Shown in pieces: positions 8,610 to 12,988 of a stretch of DNA of 12,988 nt. Source of the stretch: CAZSTA01 sp964609495 [NCBI: uncultured bacterium] (GTDB lineage: Bacteria; CAZSTA01). Position 1 is the stretch's first letter. Each line of letters opens with the position of its first letter. The translations under genes were made by a program, and so were the position numbers. Where the stretch lies: the NCBI GenBank assembly GCA_964609495.1, contig CAZSTA010000098.1, forward strand, positions 1 through 12,988, written 5' to 3'. The notes beneath the pieces were generated by a model. The model saw only the letters and a program-made list of their open reading frames with translations. It was not told the origin of the DNA and did no database searches.

Positions 8610-8715
8610 ATCGAACAATTTTTTCTGATACGATTATACTATAGTTGAATAGGGAAGTCAAGGCAAAACCGAACATAAAAGACCTCTTGCCAAATCTAAG
8701 TTAAAATTGTTCGAT
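8610..8715. repeat. 13-bp inverted repeat framing the TPR-gene promoter (possible paired operators)
   Basis: ATCGAACAATTTT at 8610-8622 and its exact reverse complement at 8703-8715 are 93 bp apart centre to centre. For the promoter at 8633-8661 one arm lies just downstream of the predicted start (about +5 to +17) and the other upstream of the -35 box (about -77 to -89). A transcript from that promoter would contain only one arm, so the repeat cannot fold as RNA there. This favours a DNA role such as two sites for one regulator. The ends of a small mobile relic are an alternative, but no flanking target duplication was seen. Confidence 0.5.
8633..8661 (-). promoter_or_regulatory. Near-consensus sigma70 promoter for the TPR-GH38 genes
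   Basis: On the minus strand, TTGACT (8656-8661) and TATAAT (8633-8638) are separated by exactly 17 bp. The start of transcription would fall near 8626, giving a 5' leader of about 55 nt with the GGGAGGAGG ribosome site at its end. This is the best promoter match seen in the window. Confidence 0.8.
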
Positions 8716-8738
8716 CTAAATAGTAATGAAAAGGATGA

Positions 8739-8912
8739 ACTATCGATCTTCTCGGGATAGCTATTCAACCCGAGGATGAGATGAGGATAGTCGAGAGGTT
8801 GAGAAGTTCTATAGAGGAAGGAAGCTTCTTGAAGGAAGGAGAGGATGGAGTCCTGATAACCGAGGATACCGCCAAGCAGATAGAGGCTGAACTGAAAGAT
8901 AAACTGATCTAA
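8739..8912 (+). pseudogene. Remnant resembling the periplasmic core domain of a LolC/MacB-type ABC permease
   Basis: The + strand reads open for 57 codons from after a TGA (8736-8738) to TAA at 8912. The translation includes LLGIAIQPEDEM, SSIEEGSFLKEGEDGVLITE and AKQIEAELKDKLI. This order (GI-PE-E, then EG-FL--G-DGVL-, then AK---L-DKL) is characteristic of the MacB_PCD region in FtsX/LolC/LolE-type permeases, as recalled from the family. The membrane helices and the rest of a permease are absent, and no in-frame continuation exists on either side. An ATG at 8781 with GAGG 8 bp upstream could express a 43-residue peptide, so a real small gene is not excluded. The frame converges on the kinase gene, with 11 bp between the two stop codons. 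It appears to be the decayed relic of a larger gene. Confidence 0.45.
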
Positions 8913-8923
8913 TCCGACTAAAT

Positions 8924-11900
8924 TTAGATATTTTTAACGCATCGCATCCCTATATAAGGAATGCGATGGGAGGGATGACCACTAAAACGAGATCCACAGC
9001 GAGCATGAAGTTCATCGTGACTCCAAGATCCACCTCTTAGTATATAGGTCTCTGTTCTTCCCACATATAACCCATCTATCCATTCGTAAACGTTTCCAGC
9101 CATATCATAACATTGATAGGGACTTACTCCCGCAGGATAATTATCCACAGGAGTGCTACGTTCTATCCCTGACTCCTTAGTGTTGCACTTGCTGGAATCG
9201 AATTTGTTACCCCAGGGATATTTCTGATAATATTCTCCTCTGGCCGCCTTTTCCCACTCCAACTCGTTAGGCAGTCGCTTCCCAGCCCATTTAGCATAGG
9301 CACTAGCCTCATAGAAACTTACACCGACCACCGGATGATCGGGCTTGTTAAATCTCTCATCATCCCAATAGTTAGGTTTGGTTATACTCCTTCGGTTCTT
9401 CCAGGACCAACCCTCGTCCGTCCAATATTCCCTTTTCTCATATCCCTCCGCCGCTATGAACTTCTCATATTGAGCATTTGTTACCGGATAGATATCGATA
9501 TAATAATCAGGGAGGAAAACTTTCTTCAGGGAATTCTTCTCTCTATAAACGAAATTGCCTGCGGGAATTAGCACCATTCCTCGAGGAACTTCGCTGACTC
9601 TCCTTATATCCTCTAAGGCTATCCGCATCCCCTCTATATATTGATAACGATCATCTGGCACGCTCTCTAAAGCTTTCCTAATTATAAAATCTACTTCCTC
9701 GCTTATCTCGTCCCCTCGCAATTCACTAGGCAGGCGGTAATTGCCAATGGGCAGTTTATCAATCAGCATTTTGTATAAAGTTACTCCTACCGAATAGATA
9801 TCGCAGCGCCGATCCACATCTTCCGCTCCCAATCTCTGTTCAGGAGACATATATTCGAAGGTTCCAGTTGAGAAACGCAGGGTGGAAAGGCGGGGAGCAT
9901 CGACTAGCTGAGTCAAGCCAAAGTCGAGTATCTTTACCCTATCCTTTACCAGAAAGATATTCTCTGGTCTTATATCCCGGTGAACGACCCCTCGCTTATG
10001 GGCAAAGGCTAATCCTTCGCAGACTTGGATTGTAATATCAAGAGCCTTTTCTAAGGGAAAAACCCCTTTTTCCTTCAGCAACTGTTGGACAGTAGTTCCC
10101 TTGAGATAATCCATAATTATATAATATCTATTCCTGAAGGACTCAAGACCATATACTCGACCGATATTCTTATGCACTAAAGAGATAGCCATTTCAATCT
10201 CTCGTCTGAATCGTTGCATCAGGAAATAATTACTAGTATAAGTTTTCTTTAGGACCTTCAGAGATACCTCTCTCCTCTCCTTCCGATCATACGCCCTATA
10301 GACTGTTCCCATCGCTCCTCGTCCTAATATCTCCTCGAGTTGATAGCGCTCGGGAACGATATTCAACTCTTCTTTAAGAGAAACAGCTCGCTGATAGCTG
10401 TCTAAGGCATCTTTAAGGAGCCCCTTCTCCATAAATACATATTGAAGATTATAGTAGGCCTCGGCTAGGTTAGGATCAAGGGATATAGCCTCTTGATAGT
10501 AATAATCAGCCTGTTCGTAATTTGATTGACTAAATTCGATATTGCCCATTTTTAAGAGAAATTCCAAATCTCGGTACTCTCTCCCTAAACGATCTAGCTC
10601 CGCTTTCATCTGCTGGATCTGTTGCCACTGCTCTGTGTTTAAGATAAGCCTTTCTCCATCCTCGAGTAATAAGGGGACCTTTATCTGCTCGAAAACTGAC
10701 TTGAATTTATCGATTAGTTTATCAAATTCCTTCCGAGCCTTCTGTTTCCGTTCGGCGGTCCTGAAGTAATCCTCCACCTCCTTCTGGATCATATCTCTTT
10801 CAAGACGACTAACACTTTCGTATAGCACCTCTCGAACCTTAGTGTGAGCAAAATCATAGCTATATCTATCCTTTCTTAACTTCTCCACGAGCAACCTACT
10901 TCTGATAAGTCCTTCCAATATATCAGTCAATTCGTCCTCGCTCTTTTCGTTTAATTTCAACAGGAGATCGAAATCAAATTCCCTTCCTATCAGAGCCGCG
11001 AGGGATAGGATATCCAAGTGGCTTTTATCTAACCTATCTAGCCTTCTCTTTATTATCCCGTGAATCTCGGTAGGGATCTGAGGTATCTTGCCCTTTCGTC
11101 TCTTCCAATCTCCCCTCTCTCGATATATTATCCCCTCCTCCACATAGGCTCTAAGCATCTCCTCGATGAAGAGAGGATTACCTTCTGTCTCAGAGTAGAT
11201 CCATTCTCCGAAGCTTCTAGGTATATTCCTATCGCCGAGCATATATCCAACCATCTCGGTGACCTCGGAGACAGACAGGGGTTCAAGTTGAACCAAAGTC
11301 GCTATTTTCTCCTCAGCCAATTTTTTTATCAATTTATCTGGGATATGTCCTTCCTCGATCTCATCACTACGGTAAGAACCACAGATTAGAATATGTTCTT
11401 TATCTAAGTTACTAGCTAGATAATGGAGGAGGGAGGCGCTCATCTCATCGATCCACTGCAAGTTATCGATAAAGATAAGGAGAGGCTTATCCCTCGATAC
11501 CCGCCCCAAGAGATGAGTTAAAGCTTCGAAGAATTGATATTTCTCGCTCTCAGGCTCTACCACAATGCTGGGGTCTATATCCCCTATTACTGTTCTACTT
11601 GCTAATTCTGGAACTAGTCTGATCAATTCGGCTTCTGCTCCTTCGATGACCAGAGAATCGAACTCTTGCGGTCTAGAAGAATATTCCCTCAAAATATCGA
11701 TGAAGGGCTGATAAGCGACTCTATTTCTCTCATAGCAATCACCCTTTAGGAATCTAACTTGTCGTTTATAGCTATGGGTTTTTAACTCCTTCAGTAACTT
11801 ACTCTTCCCCAAGCCAGTCTCTCCTCCGATTAGAACCAGACCCCCATTCCCAGCTATAGTTTTATCGAGAAGTGATCTTATCGTTGTCGACTCCTCTTCT

Positions 11901-12862
11901 CTGCCCACCAGGGGTGGTGAAAAGATCAGATCTGCCTTCCGGGGAGCTGAAGGGATCTCAAAGGGAGCGACTCTCCTTCCCTCCCTCTCCGCTAGAAGAG
12001 CTATATCTCGAAGCAGATCTCCCGCTGATTGATACCTATCGATGGGATTCTTCTCCATCAACTTTAAGATCAACCTTTCCCATCCTTCTCCCAGCTCAGG
12101 ATTATACTCGCGAGGGGGGACAGGCTCTTGGCTTATATGTTTTAGAATAATGGAGATAGGATTTTCCGCCTCGAAGGGCAATCGTCCCGTCATCGCCTCA
12201 TATAAGATCACTCCCAGAGAGTATAAATCGGAACGGTAGTCGATAATATCTGCTTGCCCTTGCTCCGGGGACATATAGACCACAGTCCCCACCACCGATC
12301 CTGTCCGGGTCAACTTATCCGATATATCCGCGATTCTAGCCAAGCCGAAATCCATAACCTTGGCCACTCTATCTTTATTCAACATTATATTCTCTGGCTT
12401 TAGATCCCGGTGGATAATACCCTCGGAGTGGATATAATTCAGAGCTTTGCAGATCTGAATCAGGATATCAATAAGTTCAGGAATGGGAACTATATTCCCT
12501 TTAGATATCCTATAGTCTTCCAAATCTCTTCCATCGATATATTCCATAACGAAGAAGAGGATATCCTCTTGAGAGCCATAGTCATAAACAGATATAACAT
12601 TGGGATGTTTGAGCCTGGTGAGAGCTCTAAATTCTCGATGAAAGCGAGCTTTATCTTCCTCTCCACTAGTTAATAAATGAGATAGGAGTTTCACCGCTAC
12701 AAAGCGCTCCAATTGGAGATCATGAGATTTATATACTACTCCTGCCCCTCCCTCTCCTAGCTTCTCAACTAGTTCATATCGGCCTTTTAATAGCGTCCCA
12801 ATCATAATAAACTCTTCTCCTTGAGACATAAAACTCTTTAACAAAGAAAATTTCTCTACCAT
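8924..12862 (-). CDS. Giant two-kinase regulator: Ser/Thr kinase, AAA/STAND NTPase, TPR, second Ser/Thr kinase, FGE-like domain
   Basis: Residues are counted from the ATG at 12862. Kinase 1 (about 27-290) has the glycine loop GEGGAG (36-41), Lys58 in VAVK, HRDLKPEN with catalytic Asp153, DFG from Asp171 and a GTVVYMSPEQ activation segment. An AAA_16/STAND-type module follows (about 320-690): Walker A GETGLGKS with Lys353, Walker B LLIFIDNLQW with Asp466, and a GNP motif ending at Pro563. Then come a coiled coil (about 690-765) and TPR helices (about 770-830). Kinase 2 (about 840-1088) has GRGAMG, Lys869, HRDIRPEN with Asp963, and DFG from Asp980. Its catalytic-loop Lys is Arg965. The C-terminus (about 1090-1312) is an FGE-sulfatase domain with the C-type lectin fold (MVLIPAGNF, GKRLPNELEWEKAARG, GNVYEW, LRGGSW). 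The paired catalytic cysteines of true formylglycine enzymes are missing, so binding is more likely than catalysis. No membrane segment is seen, so the protein is cytosolic. The longest frame is given, but ATG 12805 (AAGGAG at 11 nt) or 12829 is the likelier start. Confidence 0.95.
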   Translation of the reverse strand: MVEKFSLLKSFMSQGEEFIMIGTLLKGRYELVEKLGEGGAGVVYKSHDLQLERFVAVKLLSHLLTSGEEDKARFHREFRALTRLKHPNVISVYDYGSQEDILFFVMEYIDGRDLEDYRISKGNIVPIPELIDILIQICKALNYIHSEGIIHRDLKPENIMLNKDRVAKVMDFGLARIADISDKLTRTGSVVGTVVYMSPEQGQADIIDYRSDLYSLGVILYEAMTGRLPFEAENPISIILKHISQEPVPPREYNPELGEGWERLILKLMEKNPIDRYQSAGDLLRDIALLAEREGRRVAPFEIPSAPRKADLIFSPPLVGREEESTTIRSLLDKTIAGNGGLVLIGGETGLGKSKLLKELKTHSYKRQVRFLKGDCYERNRVAYQPFIDILREYSSRPQEFDSLVIEGAEAELIRLVPELASRTVIGDIDPSIVVEPESEKYQFFEALTHLLGRVSRDKPLLIFIDNLQWIDEMSASLLHYLASNLDKEHILICGSYRSDEIEEGHIPDKLIKKLAEEKIATLVQLEPLSVSEVTEMVGYMLGDRNIPRSFGEWIYSETEGNPLFIEEMLRAYVEEGIIYRERGDWKRRKGKIPQIPTEIHGIIKRRLDRLDKSHLDILSLAALIGREFDFDLLLKLNEKSEDELTDILEGLIRSRLLVEKLRKDRYSYDFAHTKVREVLYESVSRLERDMIQKEVEDYFRTAERKQKARKEFDKLIDKFKSVFEQIKVPLLLEDGERLILNTEQWQQIQQMKAELDRLGREYRDLEFLLKMGNIEFSQSNYEQADYYYQEAISLDPNLAEAYYNLQYVFMEKGLLKDALDSYQRAVSLKEELNIVPERYQLEEILGRGAMGTVYRAYDRKERREVSLKVLKKTYTSNYFLMQRFRREIEMAISLVHKNIGRVYGLESFRNRYYIIMDYLKGTTVQQLLKEKGVFPLEKALDITIQVCEGLAFAHKRGVVHRDIRPENIFLVKDRVKILDFGLTQLVDAPRLSTLRFSTGTFEYMSPEQRLGAEDVDRRCDIYSVGVTLYKMLIDKLPIGNYRLPSELRGDEISEEVDFIIRKALESVPDDRYQYIEGMRIALEDIRRVSEVPRGMVLIPAGNFVYREKNSLKKVFLPDYYIDIYPVTNAQYEKFIAAEGYEKREYWTDEGWSWKNRRSITKPNYWDDERFNKPDHPVVGVSFYEASAYAKWAGKRLPNELEWEKAARGEYYQKYPWGNKFDSSKCNTKESGIERSTPVDNYPAGVSPYQCYDMAGNVYEWIDGLYVGRTETYILRGGSWSHDELHARCGSRFSGHPSHRIPYIGMRCVKNI

Positions 12863-12867
12863 TTTGT

Positions 12868-12896
12868 ATTATATCATAATTTAAAAATTTTAGCAA
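12868..12896 (-). promoter_or_regulatory. Promoter of the two-kinase gene
   Basis: On the minus strand, TTGCTA (12891-12896) and TATAAT (12868-12873) are 17 bp apart, and TGA directly before TATAAT makes an extended -10. The predicted transcription start (about 12861) falls on the first ATG (12862), which has no ribosome site. Translation therefore probably begins at ATG 12805, or at 12829, where AAAGAG lies 4 nt upstream. Starting at 12805 also gives the usual bacterial kinase opening, MIGTLLKGRYELVEK. Confidence 0.7.
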
Positions 12897-12968
12897 CCAT
12901 ATTCACTCCGCCAGGAAGCATATAGAAGCGGGAATCAAAAAGTCTTTACTTCGTAATGATTTCAGATC

Positions 12969-12980
12969 GAGTTATAACTC
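12969..12980. promoter_or_regulatory. 12-bp perfect palindrome upstream of the kinase promoter
   Basis: GAGTTATAACTC is a perfect palindrome about 73 bp upstream of the kinase -35 box. It could be a regulator site or may belong to a neighbouring gene beyond the edge. A palindrome this short can occur by chance. Confidence 0.25.
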
Positions 12981-12988
12981 CCCCTCAC

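Noticed and set aside
8610-8715. LexA/SOS box (GAAC...GTTC) at the inverted repeat
   Set aside because: SOS boxes need half-sites a few bases apart; here GAAC and GTTC are separated by about 90 bp.
8751-8774. CTCGGG/CCCGAG hairpin as terminator of the kinase gene
   Set aside because: The stem is only 6 bp, no T-run follows on the minus strand, it lies 150 bp past the stop codon, and it falls within the permease-like reading frame.
8924-9040. The C-terminal lectin-fold end of the kinase protein as a diversity-generating retroelement variable region
   Set aside because: No reverse transcriptase, template repeat or AAY-rich codon run is visible, and no near-copy of this segment occurs in the window.
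12956-12988. Start of a divergent + strand gene (MISDRVITPPH, open at the right edge)
   Set aside because: Only 11 codons are visible, with no close ribosome site and no recognisable motif; it cannot be supported within the window.

Overview
The window looks like part of a bacterial chromosome. It has near-consensus sigma70-type promoters (TTGACT-17 bp-TATAAT and TTGCTA-17 bp-TATAAT), clear Shine-Dalgarno sequences and a Sec signal peptide on an exported protease. Codon use leans on ATA, AGA and AGG. Large Ser/Thr kinases carrying AAA, TPR and FGE-type modules are known from Planctomycetes, Chloroflexi, Myxococcota and many uncultured phyla. The lineage cannot be fixed from this sequence, but an environmental, possibly thermophilic, uncultured bacterium is a reasonable guess.

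All four intact genes lie on the minus strand, so transcription runs from the right edge to the left. From right to left: (1) an upstream segment with a promoter (12863-12988); (2) a giant cytosolic regulator of about 1312 codons with the order Ser/Thr kinase, AAA/STAND-like NTPase, coiled coil, TPR, second Ser/Thr kinase, FGE/C-type-lectin-like domain (8924-12862); (3) a 353-bp gap holding a short + strand remnant that resembles the periplasmic domain of a LolC/MacB-type ABC permease, then a strong promoter framed by a 13-bp inverted repeat; (4) an exported protein with two duplicated TPR modules and a pseudopilin-like tail (7476-8570); (5) 70 bp downstream, a divergent 1300-residue GH38 alpha-mannosidase-family protein without a signal peptide (3503-7405); (6) a 288-bp gap with a GC hairpin and a 14-bp inverted repeat; (7) the first 1071 codons of a secreted subtilisin-like (S8) protease whose C-terminal part is a tandem array of near-identical 318-bp (106-residue) modules running off the left edge (1-3214).

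The TPR protein and the mannosidase could share one transcript from the promoter at 8633-8661. The protease appears to have its own control region. The kinase has its own promoter, and nothing in the sequence shows what it phosphorylates. No phage, transposase, CRISPR, tRNA or rRNA was seen. The most distinctive items are the two-kinase regulator, the homogenised protease repeats, the two promoters framed by inverted repeats, and the TPR/pseudopilin chimera.
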